Assembly: GCA_025359105.1 (NCBI GenBank)
Contig: JANYHK010000093.1
Location: forward strand, 1-61,232
Origin: Myxococcales bacterium
Lineage (GTDB): Bacteria > Myxococcota_A > Polyangia > Polyangiales > Polyangiaceae
Direction of reading: 5' to 3'
DNA length: 61,232 nt
Of the stretch, positions 43,427 to 51,872 are shown in pieces. A program made the translations under genes and the position numbers. Under the pieces are notes generated by a model that saw only the letters and a program-made list of their open reading frames with translations, was not told the DNA's origin and did not search any database. Numbering within the stretch: the first letter of the stretch is position 1; the number at the start of each line of letters is the position of its first letter.

Positions 43427-45487
43427 TCACAAGCTGAGGTAGGTCTGGTCCTTGAGCCCGCGCTCGTACTCGGCCAGGAGGCGCATGCCCTCGGTGGGCT
43501 TGATGCGGTCCTGCTTGATGGCCGCGTCGACCTGCGCCTTCAGGCGCGAGGCGAGATCGTGCGGCTCGTACTGCGTCATACGCAGGACCTCGGAGATCGT
43601 GTTCCCCGCGATCGTCTCCTCGAGGTAGTAGCCGCATTCCTCGTCGTCATCGAGGAAGACGTGCACCTCGTTGACGCGGCCGAGCAGGTTGTGGATGTCG
43701 CCCATGATGTCTTGATAGGCGCCGGTCAAAAAGATGCCGATGTAGTAGGGCCCCTTGTCGATCGGGTGCAGCCTGATCGAGTTCTTCTCGTTCTCACGGT
43801 CGATGAATTTGGCGACCTTGCCGTCCGAGTCGCAGGTGATGTCGACGAGCGAGCTCTCGACCGTGGGCCTCTCGTTCAGGCGGTGCAGCGGCACCACCGG
43901 GAAGAGCGCACCGAACGCCCAGTGATCGAGCAGCGACTGGAACACGGAGAAGTTGCATATGTGCTGGCTCGAGAGCTCGCGCTGGATGTCGACGAGCTCG
44001 TCGGGCACCTCGCTCGGATCGAGCGTCCCGATGAGCGCGACGATGCGCGAGGCCGCCTGCCAATAGAGCGTCTCGAAGCACCCCTTCACGTCGAGCTCGA
44101 GGAGCCCGAGGTCGAACATGTTCTGCGACTGCTCCTTCAGCTGCAGCAGATCGTGCCACGACTCGCTGAGGTTCTGCGCCGTCAGGTTCTGCGCGATGTC
44201 CTGCGCGGTGACGACGAGCTTGTGCTGGATCGTCGGCTCATCGCTCGTGCGCGGGGAGACCTTGTCGATCGTGCCGAACGCCTCGACGACGAGCACCGTG
44301 TGGTGGCTGACGATCGCGCGGCCGGACTCGGAGATGATGTGCGGGTGCGGGACGCGCTCTTCGTCGCAGACGTCGGCGATGTTCCAGACGACGTCGCGGG
44401 CGTACTCCTCGACGGTGTAGTTCATCGACGCGTGGAAGTTGCTGCGCGACCCGTCGTAGTCGACGGCCAGGCCGCCGCCGACGTCGAGGTACTCGATCGG
44501 GTGCCCCGCGCGGCGGAGCTTGGCGTAGTACCGGGCCGCCTCGCGCACGGCGCGCTTGATGATGAGGATGTCCGGCACTTGCGAGCCGATGTGGAAGTGA
44601 ACGAGCTTGAACGCGCTCGCCATCCCCGCCTCGCGAAGCACCGCGGCCGCCTCGAGGATCTCCGCGGTGGAGAGCCCGAACTTCGCCGACTCGCCGCCCG
44701 ACTCGGCCCACTTGCCGGCGCCGCGCGCGACGAGCCGGACGCGCACGCCGATCTCCGGCTCCACGCCGATCTCCTTCGCGATGCGGACGATGGCGCGCAC
44801 CTCGGAGAGCTTCTCGGCGATGAGGATCACCTTCTTGCCGAGCTTGCGGCCGAGGAGCGCGGTCCGGATGAACGCGTCGTCCTTGTAGCCGTTGCAGACG
44901 ATGAGCGAGTCGTTGTCGGTGTGCACCGCCAGGCCCGCGAAGACCTCGGGCTTGCTCCCGACCTCGATGCCGTAGTGGAAGGGGCGGCCTGCATCGAGGA
45001 TCTCCTCGACGACCTCCTTCATCTGGTTGACCTTGATCGGGAAGACGCCGCGGTAGTTGCCCCGGAACTTGTTCTCCGCGATCGCGCGATTGAACGCGTC
45101 GTTCAGGACGCGCACGCGGTGGTGCAGCATGTCCTGGAAACGGATGATGAGCGGAGCCTTGAGCCCCTCCTCCTTCATCGCCGCATCCACGACGTCCATG
45201 ATCGCGAAGCGACGACCCCTCGCCTGCAGGGGAGCGACCGTCATCCGTCCCTCGTCGTCCACGCCGAAGTAGTCGTCGCCCCAGCGCTCGACCATGTAGA
45301 GCTCGCGCGCGTCGTCGACGGTCCACGGGGGGACCACTTCCATCGCGGTCGCTACGGCGGACGGCGGGGACGAAGGAGACGGCGGGGTGGATTCGGGAGC
45401 GGTGAGGTGCGCGGACATTTCGTGCTCTGCACTCTGGCGCGATTTGCTCTGCAACGCGAGCGCATCCGCGAGGGGACTGGTTGTCAC
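43427..45487 (-). CDS. speA: biosynthetic arginine decarboxylase
   Basis: 686 residues from a GTG at 45487, chosen because AGGTGA lies seven bases upstream; an ATG at 45418 would remove 23 residues. TVDDARELYMVERWGDDYF is the standard SpeA beginning. NYRGVFPIKVNQMKEVVEEI carries the PLP lysine. HFHIGSQVPDILIIK, YLDVGGGLAVDYDGSRSN and DEECGYYLEETIAGNTISEVLRMTQY are conserved fold-III decarboxylase blocks. It converts arginine to agmatine for polyamine synthesis. No agmatinase or agmatine deiminase gene is present here. It lies between the acyltransferase gene and the CoA ligase gene. Confidence 0.95.
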   Translation of the reverse strand: MTTSPLADALALQSKSRQSAEHEMSAHLTAPESTPPSPSSPPSAVATAMEVVPPWTVDDARELYMVERWGDDYFGVDDEGRMTVAPLQARGRRFAIMDVVDAAMKEEGLKAPLIIRFQDMLHHRVRVLNDAFNRAIAENKFRGNYRGVFPIKVNQMKEVVEEILDAGRPFHYGIEVGSKPEVFAGLAVHTDNDSLIVCNGYKDDAFIRTALLGRKLGKKVILIAEKLSEVRAIVRIAKEIGVEPEIGVRVRLVARGAGKWAESGGESAKFGLSTAEILEAAAVLREAGMASAFKLVHFHIGSQVPDILIIKRAVREAARYYAKLRRAGHPIEYLDVGGGLAVDYDGSRSNFHASMNYTVEEYARDVVWNIADVCDEERVPHPHIISESGRAIVSHHTVLVVEAFGTIDKVSPRTSDEPTIQHKLVVTAQDIAQNLTAQNLSESWHDLLQLKEQSQNMFDLGLLELDVKGCFETLYWQAASRIVALIGTLDPSEVPDELVDIQRELSSQHICNFSVFQSLLDHWAFGALFPVVPLHRLNERPTVESSLVDITCDSDGKVAKFIDRENEKNSIRLHPIDKGPYYIGIFLTGAYQDIMGDIHNLLGRVNEVHVFLDDDEECGYYLEETIAGNTISEVLRMTQYEPHDLASRLKAQVDAAIKQDRIKPTEGMRLLAEYERGLKDQTYLSL

Positions 45488-45545
45488 GGGAACGTCACCT
45501 AGCCCGGTCGGGGGTGGCTCGCAAGCACAGACGCAAGGAGGTCCG

Positions 45546-46304
45546 TCAGTCGGGGACGATGTCGCCGCCGTAGCGGGCGCGCAGGTCGGGGAGGGCGGCG
45601 GAGATGACGTCGCGGGTGCGGTCCCGGAGGCCTTCGAGGTCGGCGGCGCCGAGGCCGGCCGTCGGCAAAGGGGGCAGGATCTTGGCACACGCGCGCGCCT
45701 TGCCGAACCACTTCGAGCCCTTCGGCCGCATTTTGCGGGTGCCGGCGATCGCGATCGGGAGGATGGGAACCTGGGTGCGGATGGCGAGATCGAACGCGCC
45801 GTTCTTGAAGGGGAGCAGGGTCCCGTCCCTCGAGCGGGTCCCCTCCGGGAAGAGCATCACGGAGATCCCGCCGGCGATCGCCGCCTCGCACTCGCGCATC
45901 ATCGCGACGACGCTGCCCTTCTCACCACGGCGCAGCTTGATGTCGCCGCCGAGGCGCATCGCCCAGCCGGTGAGCGGCGGCTTGAACAGCTCCTCTTTCG
46001 CGACCCACCGCATGTCCCATGGGAGCCACGAGAGGAGGAACGGATCGGCCTGCGACTCGTGGTTCGCCACGACGACGTAGGGCTTGTGATCGATGTCCGG
46101 CGGCGGCTCCCCCTCGACCGTGAACTTCCAGAGCGGCGAGAGGGCGCTCGAGGTCTTGCCGAGCCGGCGCATCCAGCGCCCGGGCAAGCGCTGGGTGGGA
46201 TCGCCGCGGTGGCGGACCTGCGACACCGCCATGATGGGCAGGAAGGCGGCCACGCAGAGGCCGAACTCGAGGTAGGTGTAGAGGCCGGTCGCGGCGTTCG
46301 GCAT
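45546..46304 (-). CDS. plsC: 1-acyl-sn-glycerol-3-phosphate acyltransferase family protein
   Basis: 252 residues. An N-terminal hydrophobic helix (LEFGLCVAAFLPIMAVSQV) anchors it in the inner membrane. NHESQADPFLL is the NHX4D acyltransferase motif, FPEGTRSRDG the glycerophosphate-binding motif and VPILPIAIAGT the fourth block. It would transfer an acyl chain to lysophosphatidate. A role on another lyso-lipid cannot be excluded, because genomes of this type often carry several paralogues. It lies 58 bases before speA on the same strand and 68 bases from the divergent helicase gene. Confidence 0.85.
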   Translation of the reverse strand: MPNAATGLYTYLEFGLCVAAFLPIMAVSQVRHRGDPTQRLPGRWMRRLGKTSSALSPLWKFTVEGEPPPDIDHKPYVVVANHESQADPFLLSWLPWDMRWVAKEELFKPPLTGWAMRLGGDIKLRRGEKGSVVAMMRECEAAIAGGISVMLFPEGTRSRDGTLLPFKNGAFDLAIRTQVPILPIAIAGTRKMRPKGSKWFGKARACAKILPPLPTAGLGAADLEGLRDRTRDVISAALPDLRARYGGDIVPD

Positions 46305-46372
46305 CGGTCAAATCGGCAAATAGCGCCCTTTTCGGGGGGAAATTGTCATGATCCTGCAAGGAGCCGGGGGCA

Positions 46373-48559
46373 ATGGGAATTCTCGCCTATCGCCGTGCCT
46401 TCCGTCCTGCTACGAGGCGCCCAACTATGAACGAGGTCGACCTCGCGGAGCTCCTCGGGCCCGCACTTACCGCTGCCCTCGCCAAGAAGGGCTACGCGAC
46501 CCTTACCCCGGTGCAGGAAGCCGTCCTCGCCCCCGAGCTCGGAGGGCGCGACCTGCGGATGACCTCGCAGACCGGATCCGGCAAGACCGTCGCCATCGGC
46601 TTCGTTCTCCGAGACGTCGTCGTCGGCGGCAACGCCGGACAGGCCGGTAAGGGCGGCGTCGCGCGGCCACGCGCGCTCGTCGTCGCGCCGACGCGCGAGC
46701 TTGCACGCCAGCTCGAGCTCGAGCTCGCCTGGCTGTATGCCGGGACGACGAAGGTGGTCTCGGTCGCCGGCGGCAGCAGTGTCCGCGATGAGCGCCGCGC
46801 GCTCTCGGGCGGCCCGGGGGTCGTGGTCGGCACGCCGGGGCGCCTCCTCGACCACCTGACGCGCGGCGCCATCGACGCGACCGACGTGGGCGCCGTCGTC
46901 CTCGACGAGGCCGATCGCCTGCTCGACCTCGGCTTCCGCGAGGATCTCGAGAAGATCCTGGCGACGACCCCCGCGACCCGGCGCACGCACCTCGTCTCCG
47001 CGACGTTCCCGCGCGACGTGAAGGCGCTCGCCGACTCGGTACAGAAAAACCCCTCCCACGTCGAGGGCACGCGCCTCGGAGAGGCTCACGAGGACATCGA
47101 TCACGTCGTCTATCTCAGCGATCCGCGTGAGCGTGTCGACGCGCTCGTGAACCTCCTTTTGTCCCGCCCCGACGAGCAGACGCTCATCTTCTGCCGCACG
47201 CGCGCCGACGTCGCCCGCGTGTCGCGCGAGCTCTCCCAGGCCGGGTTCGGCGTGAGCTCGCTGTCGGGCGAGATGGAGCAGCCCGCGCGGGATCGCGCGC
47301 TCGCGGGCTTCAAGCGCGGTGATCTGCGCGTCCTCGTCGCCACCGACGTCGCCGCGCGCGGCCTCGACGTGCAGGACATCGCGTGCGTCCTGCACGCCGA
47401 CCCGCCCGACGATCCCGACACGTACACGCACCGCAGCGGTCGCACGGGTCGCGCCGGTCGCAAGGGACTCAGCGGCGTCCTCGTGGCCCCCGCCGGCCTC
47501 CGTCGCGTGTCGTCGCTCCTGTTCCGCGCCCGCGTGAAGTTCCGCGTCGAGCCGCTCCCCACCGCAGAAGCCATTCGCGCGGCCGCCGACGAGCGCCTCT
47601 CGGAGGAGCTCCTCGCCGACGATCCGGAGGGATTCAAGGGGATGGATGAGCGCACCTGGGACCTCGCCAAGCGTATCGCCAAGGGCGCCGAGCCGACGCG
47701 GACGATCGCGCGGCTGATCGCCCGCGCGCGTCGCAGCGGCGTCGCCGAGCCGCGTCAGATTCGCTCCTTCTCGGCGCCGCACGCGCCGCGGGACCGCGAC
47801 TACGATCGCGATCGGCCCGCCCCGCCGCCGCGCACGCAGTACGGCAAGCCGCCCGCCGATCGGCCGGCGCGCGCGGTGCCCGTGGATCGCCCGTCACGCA
47901 CGACGCGCGCGGTGCCCGCGGATCGCCCGTCACGTACGACGCGCGCGGTGCCCGCGGATCGCCCCTCGCGCACCGAGCCCGCGGTGGATCGCCCGTCGCG
48001 TACGTCGCGCGCCGTGCCTGCCGATCGTCCGTCGCGTACGTCGCGCGCAGTGCCTACCGATCGTCCATCGCGTACGACGCGCGCGAAGCACGAGCCGGCG
48101 CCGGAGATGCGTGCACCGCGCGAGGGTCCGGCGCCGCGCGAGCACGCCGCGCCGCGCGCGTACGCCGAGAGCCGCCCGCCGCGTGCGCCACGCGGTCAGG
48201 GAAACCAGGGCAACCAGGAGTGGATCCCGTTCCGCGTCACGTGGGGCGAGCTCCACGGGGCCGACGCCCGGCGCCTCATGGCCGTCGCGTGCCGCCGCGG
48301 TAACGTCGGCGGCAAGGACATCGGCGCGATCCGCCTCGGACCGACGTGGTCGACCGTCGAGGTCGCCGCGCACCTCGCCGAATCGTTCGCCGCGTCCGCG
48401 GCCTTGCCGGACGAGCGAAACCCCCGCGTCCAGTTCGCGCGCGACACCGAAGGCACACCGCCTCCGCGCACGCCTCGCTCGGGCCCAGGCCCGTCGCGCC
48501 AAGGCGGCGCGCGCGGTGGCGACACATGGGGTGATCGCCCGCTGTCGCGCCGTCGCTGA
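46373..48559 (+). CDS. DEAD-box RNA helicase with repeat linker and DbpA-type RNA-binding end
   Basis: 728 residues from ATG 46373, which has AAGGAG nine bases upstream; ATG 46427 is the alternative. The core has SQTGSGKT, PTRELARQ, VLDEADRLLD, SATFPR, IFCRTRADVARV and THRSGRTGRAGRKG, all DEAD-box motifs. Residues 496-571 are about six units of the type AVPADRPSRTTR, a basic, disordered linker. The last 110 residues (EWIPFRVTWGELHGADARRLMAVACRRGNVGGKDIGAIRLGPTWSTVEVA) resemble the DbpA RNA-binding domain. DbpA and CsdA relatives act in ribosome assembly and cold adaptation; a similar role is likely. Confidence 0.92.
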   Translation: MGILAYRRAFRPATRRPTMNEVDLAELLGPALTAALAKKGYATLTPVQEAVLAPELGGRDLRMTSQTGSGKTVAIGFVLRDVVVGGNAGQAGKGGVARPRALVVAPTRELARQLELELAWLYAGTTKVVSVAGGSSVRDERRALSGGPGVVVGTPGRLLDHLTRGAIDATDVGAVVLDEADRLLDLGFREDLEKILATTPATRRTHLVSATFPRDVKALADSVQKNPSHVEGTRLGEAHEDIDHVVYLSDPRERVDALVNLLLSRPDEQTLIFCRTRADVARVSRELSQAGFGVSSLSGEMEQPARDRALAGFKRGDLRVLVATDVAARGLDVQDIACVLHADPPDDPDTYTHRSGRTGRAGRKGLSGVLVAPAGLRRVSSLLFRARVKFRVEPLPTAEAIRAAADERLSEELLADDPEGFKGMDERTWDLAKRIAKGAEPTRTIARLIARARRSGVAEPRQIRSFSAPHAPRDRDYDRDRPAPPPRTQYGKPPADRPARAVPVDRPSRTTRAVPADRPSRTTRAVPADRPSRTEPAVDRPSRTSRAVPADRPSRTSRAVPTDRPSRTTRAKHEPAPEMRAPREGPAPREHAAPRAYAESRPPRAPRGQGNQGNQEWIPFRVTWGELHGADARRLMAVACRRGNVGGKDIGAIRLGPTWSTVEVAAHLAESFAASAALPDERNPRVQFARDTEGTPPPRTPRSGPGPSRQGGARGGDTWGDRPLSRRR
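47858..48085 (+). repeat. in-frame 36-bp repeats in RNA helicase linker
   Basis: About six tandem units encode the 12-residue motif AVPADRPSRTTR with small changes (VDRPSRTT, ADRPSRTE, TDRPSRTT); one unit is shortened. The repeats keep the reading frame. Recombination between units would change linker length, so copy number may vary between strains. Confidence 0.8.
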
Positions 48560-48589
48560 GAGATCGGCAACCCCGCGCCTGGATCCTGC

Positions 48590-48638
48590 GCGCATGCGCC
48601 GATGCATGCATGATCCATATATTTCGCGAAGCGCTTCG
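48590..48638. promoter_or_regulatory. cluster of three palindromes between helicase and HTH genes
   Basis: GCGCATGCGC (48590-48599), ATGCATGCAT (48602-48611) and CGAAGCGCTTCG (48627-48638) are each perfectly self-complementary, with an ATATAT stretch between. They lie 109-157 bases before the small HTH gene. They may be binding sites for that protein or a terminator region for the helicase transcript. No T tract follows. Confidence 0.4.
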
Positions 48639-48746
48639 ATAAGTGCTTAGCCGCGAGCTCTAGGCGAACTACGCGAAATGCGTCGGGTCAGCCGCTTCGG
48701 CCAGGCCGCGATGTCGGTTGGCGTCGCACTTGCACTCTACACAGAC

Positions 48747-49028
48747 ATGACGATCGCATTCGACACCCATGCCCTCGCCGCCCACGTCCTCCGCGCCATC
48801 GCCCGCCGCCGCGCCCGCGTCGTCACTGTCGACGACGTCGCCCGCACCGTCGGAGCCCGCCGCTCGGACGTTCGGCAAGTCGTGACCCGCCTCCACGAGG
48901 AGGGCTTCGTCGATGCGCTCCGCATGCGCCCGACGCTGGCTGGCCTCGCCGTCGCCACGTCGCTCCGCTCGTGCAAGCTGAAGGACGTCCGCTCCGAATC
49001 CGAGATCCCCGTCGCCCGCTGCGCCTGA
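48747..49028 (+). CDS. small helix-turn-helix protein
   Basis: 93 residues from ATG 48747; an upstream start at 48678 is less likely because the added residues look unconserved. THALAAHVLRAIARRRARVVTVDDVARTVGARRSDVRQVVTRLHEEGFVDALRMRPTLAG is a winged-helix DNA-binding domain with the recognition helix near RRSDVRQVVTRL. A short tail with two cysteines follows (SCKLKD...ARCA). No ligand domain is attached. It may be a stand-alone repressor. The palindromes upstream are candidate autoregulatory sites (inference). Confidence 0.65.
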   Translation: MTIAFDTHALAAHVLRAIARRRARVVTVDDVARTVGARRSDVRQVVTRLHEEGFVDALRMRPTLAGLAVATSLRSCKLKDVRSESEIPVARCA

Positions 49029-49037
49029 GCGCTCCTT

Positions 49038-49223
49038 TCAGAGCGCACCCAGAAACGAGACCACCGCGGCCTCCAGCTGATCGACGCCCGGGTGCTCGGT
49101 GGGCATGTGGCTCGCCCCCTCGAGGACGACCATCTTCTTGGGCGCCGCGAGGCGTTCGAAGAAGCGGCGGCTCACCTCGATGTTTCGCGAGGGGTATGGC
49201 AGTCGAGACGAGGTCGCCGGCAC
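49038..49223 (-). pseudogene. C-terminal remnant of an alpha/beta hydrolase
   Basis: 61 residues remain. RNIEVSRRFFERLAAPKKMVVLEGASHMPTEHPG corresponds to the final strand and catalytic-histidine turn (GASHMP) of lysophospholipase/monoacylglycerol-lipase-like hydrolases, and the ending AAVVSFLGAL is the last helix. The nucleophile elbow and oxyanion region are not encoded before it. The gene has lost at least 75 percent of its usual length and is almost certainly dead. It lies between the HTH gene and the potassium channel gene. Confidence 0.6.
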
Positions 49224-49281
49224 CCATGCCCGCGTTAAATCGAGTGACCGGAGGCGCGCTCCAGGCCTGTCTTCGACTCCT

Positions 49282-50160
49282 TCAGGCCTTGGGGTACGGG
49301 AACGTCTCGGTGGGCTTCGTCGGGACCACGTCGTTGAACTTCCGGACGTCGAGCTCGAGGCGGCCGTCCGGACGCTCGCGGAGGACGTCGGCGAGGCGTG
49401 AGCCCCACAGGATGTCCTTCATCGTGTATCGCCGCCGCGCGTGGACGGGTTGCAATGACGTGTCGTCGGTCCCGGTGACGCTCACGGCGACCTCGATCTC
49501 GTCCTTCACGCATAGCTGGGGCGTGAGGCCGAAGAAGGGGCTGGCCTCGTCGATCACGTGCATCACCGTCCACGAGCGCGCCAGGGCCATCGTGCGATCG
49601 CGCGTGAGCCTCGCCTCGTACAGGCGATAGAAGGTGACCCCTTCCTTCGTGACCTCGGTCTTGATCACGGCGACCCGGACGGTGGCCTCGAAGATCGTGC
49701 TTGCCCGGTCGTTGCCGATGCGGAACGCGAGCGTCGGCACGCCGTCCATCGGCGAGATGGTGACCTTGTCCGAGAAGAGGAGCTGCCCAGACGTCTGCGA
49801 GAAGCGCGCGAAGACGATGCCGGTCGACAGCGCCGTCAAGACGAGGCCCACGACCGATTCGGCGACGACCATGAGGTGCGCGGCCGTCGACTGCGGGTAC
49901 ATCGCGCCGTAGCCGATCGTGCCCATCGTCTGCACGCTGAAGAAGAACGCGTCGCGGAAGACGCCGGGACGAACGCCGGTGACGCCACCCGTCGCCATGT
50001 ACCCGAGCGCAAAGACGGCGTTGATTCCCAGGAAGACCAGCGCGATGGCGCCGATGACGCCGGCCCAACGCATCTTGAGTACCGAGTGGTACGCGTCACG
50101 CAGCGGGTGCGGCCGCGCGCCTACGACGACGACATCGTCCTCCTGTCGATCCTTGGCCAC
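49282..50160 (-). CDS. inward-rectifier (KirBac-type) potassium channel
   Basis: 292 residues from GTG 50160, 17 bases after the stop of the upstream reductase gene. A slide-helix region (HPLRDAYHSVLKMRW) precedes TM1 (AGVIGAIALVFLGINAVFALGY). The pore follows with the selectivity filter TIGYG (81-85) in FFFSVQTMGTIGYGAMYP, then TM2. The C-terminal 160 residues form the Ig-like cytoplasmic domain of Kir channels (SDKVTISPMDGVPTLAFRIGNDRASTIFEATVRVAVI). It conducts K+ and is probably regulated by lipids. Likely co-transcribed with the upstream enzyme gene. Confidence 0.92.
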   Translation of the reverse strand: MAKDRQEDDVVVVGARPHPLRDAYHSVLKMRWAGVIGAIALVFLGINAVFALGYMATGGVTGVRPGVFRDAFFFSVQTMGTIGYGAMYPQSTAAHLMVVAESVVGLVLTALSTGIVFARFSQTSGQLLFSDKVTISPMDGVPTLAFRIGNDRASTIFEATVRVAVIKTEVTKEGVTFYRLYEARLTRDRTMALARSWTVMHVIDEASPFFGLTPQLCVKDEIEVAVSVTGTDDTSLQPVHARRRYTMKDILWGSRLADVLRERPDGRLELDVRKFNDVVPTKPTETFPYPKA

Positions 50161-50177
50161 GCGGCGGATTTCAGCGG

Positions 50178-51419
50178 CTATGCCGCGTCGTGGCCAACTT
50201 CTCGCGCCTCGAACGTCATCCCCGCCGCGCGCAGGCGCTGGATGAGGTGCATCCCCATGCCCGACGCAGGGGTGAGGACGCCGTAGCGTCGGGGGAGCGC
50301 GCTCTCGTCCTCGGCGAGGCACACCGCGGCTTCGCCGAGCATCTTGGCGGTCTCGCCGTAGCCGGGATCGCTCGTCCCCTCGACGCGAGCATCGACGCGC
50401 AGCCCGTCTCCCTCGCCGACGATGCGCACCTTGAAGAAACCGGCATCGCGCGCCGCCTGCGACGGACCCTGCCCCGGCGCGGGGAGCAGCGGCGCGAGGA
50501 GCTTGCGGCCCGGCGCGAGCGACGCGATCCCGACGAATCCGCCGAGCGCCGCCGTCACCCCCGCCGCGCGGGCGAAGCCCTTGGGACCCCTCCCGAACGA
50601 CATCGCCTCGCGGTAGGAGAAGTCCTTGCCGTACGCGAAATCCTGCAGCGCGTTGGAGCGGCGAACGACGCGCGTGTTGATGGCGGCCATCACGAACGGT
50701 CCGGTCCACTGGTCCACGAGCGGCTCGTAGCGTACGTCTCGCTGGTCTGGGCCGTCGGGGCCGCGATCCTTCGTGCGGTCGGGCAAGAGGGCGTAGGGGT
50801 CCCCGACGAGGCGCCGCAGCTCGCGATCGTGCGACGCGGCATCGAAGATCTCCATCATCGACGACACCGTGCCGCCGCTGAAGCCGCCCTTCATCGGGCC
50901 GCAGAAGAACGAGGCCCGCGCCAGCACCTTGCCCCGCGCCTGGAACGCCTCGTGGAGGAAGAGAACGCCCAGATCCGACGGGATGGAGTCGAAGCCCGAG
51001 CAGTGGACGATGCGCGCGCCGGTCTCTTGCGCTCGCGCATGGTTCTGGTCGATCGAGCGGCGCACGAAGGGGACCTCGCCGGTCAGATCGCAGTAGCTCG
51101 TGCCGTGCTCGGCGCAGGCGTGCGCGAGCGGCATGCCGTACTTCATGTACGGGCCGACCGTGGTGCAGACGACGCGCGTGCTCTTCGCGATCTCGGCGAG
51201 CGCGCCTTCGTCGGCGCTGTCGGCGACGAGGATTTCGAGCGCGGCCAGGGGGCTCGATATCTGCGCCAGTGCCTTGCGCACCTCTTCGAGCTTCGCGCGG
51301 TTTCGCCCGGCGATGGCCCAGCGGATCCCCGATGCGTGCTCGCGTGCGAGGTACTCCGCGACCAGCTTTCCCGTGAAGCCGGTCGCGCCGAAGAGGACGA
51401 CATCGTAGGAGCGCGCCAT
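50178..51419 (-). CDS. saccharopine dehydrogenase-like / trans-acting enoyl reductase family protein
   Basis: 413 residues. MARSYDVVLFGATGFTGKLVAEYLARE is the nucleotide-binding motif. GPYMKYGMPLAHACAEHGTSYCDLTGEVPFVRRSID and CSGFDSIPSDLGVLFL are typical of the saccharopine-dehydrogenase-like group that includes mycobacterial Rv2953 (trans-acting enoyl reductase for phthiocerol lipids). It is probably an NAD(P)H-dependent reductase acting on lipid or polyketide intermediates; the substrate is unknown here. Cytoplasmic or membrane-associated (GFVGIASLAPGRKLLAPLL). First gene of a likely operon with the potassium channel. Confidence 0.82.
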   Translation of the reverse strand: MARSYDVVLFGATGFTGKLVAEYLAREHASGIRWAIAGRNRAKLEEVRKALAQISSPLAALEILVADSADEGALAEIAKSTRVVCTTVGPYMKYGMPLAHACAEHGTSYCDLTGEVPFVRRSIDQNHARAQETGARIVHCSGFDSIPSDLGVLFLHEAFQARGKVLARASFFCGPMKGGFSGGTVSSMMEIFDAASHDRELRRLVGDPYALLPDRTKDRGPDGPDQRDVRYEPLVDQWTGPFVMAAINTRVVRRSNALQDFAYGKDFSYREAMSFGRGPKGFARAAGVTAALGGFVGIASLAPGRKLLAPLLPAPGQGPSQAARDAGFFKVRIVGEGDGLRVDARVEGTSDPGYGETAKMLGEAAVCLAEDESALPRRYGVLTPASGMGMHLIQRLRAAGMTFEAREVGHDAA

Positions 51420-51460
51420 GCGCACCTGCGTATCACGGCGCTGTGCCAACCGTCCTTCGG

Positions 51461-51859
51461 ATGGAAGGGTTGTCTCAGCTGGCGGACGTCGCGGCGACCT
51501 ACGCGCGGCTCGACGCGAGCGGCGAGGTGCTCCGTGGCGGCTGGTCCGACCTCGGGCTCGCGCGCGGCGCCGTGCGCGTGCTGCACACATCGGCGCCGCT
51601 CCCGCCCGACCTCATCGCCGTCCGCATCGACGTCTCGGCGGACGCGCAGTCGGCCCTCGCGCGGGCCTTCGTCGGCAGCGTCCACGACACGGCGATGCGT
51701 CCGATCGTGAAGCGCGTCCTCGGCGTGGACGGCTTCGTGGCCGCGGGCGTCGCCGCCGCCTACGACGACCTGCGCCGCGTCGTCGATGCGGGTGCCAGCT
51801 CGGGCGTCATCGACGCCTCGACGATGTACATGTCCACCGAGCCCCCACCCGCGAAGTAG
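51461..51859 (+). CDS. PhnD-like substrate-binding domain, C-terminal part only
   Basis: 132 residues from ATG 51461; a GTG at 51443 would add six. LADVAATYARLDASGEVLRGGWSDLG and VRVLHTSAPLPPDLIAVRIDVSADAQSALARAFVGSVHD match the second half of phosphate/phosphonate ABC-transporter substrate-binding proteins of the PhnD class (normally about 280-320 residues). A helix pair ending VDGFVAAGVAAAYDDLRRVV follows. There is no signal peptide and no first lobe, so it cannot bind ligand in the usual cleft. It is either a decayed gene or a reused domain. It is divergent from the reductase gene, 41 bases away. Confidence 0.6.
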   Translation: MEGLSQLADVAATYARLDASGEVLRGGWSDLGLARGAVRVLHTSAPLPPDLIAVRIDVSADAQSALARAFVGSVHDTAMRPIVKRVLGVDGFVAAGVAAAYDDLRRVVDAGASSGVIDASTMYMSTEPPPAK

Positions 51860-51872
51860 CGCGCGCCGGACC

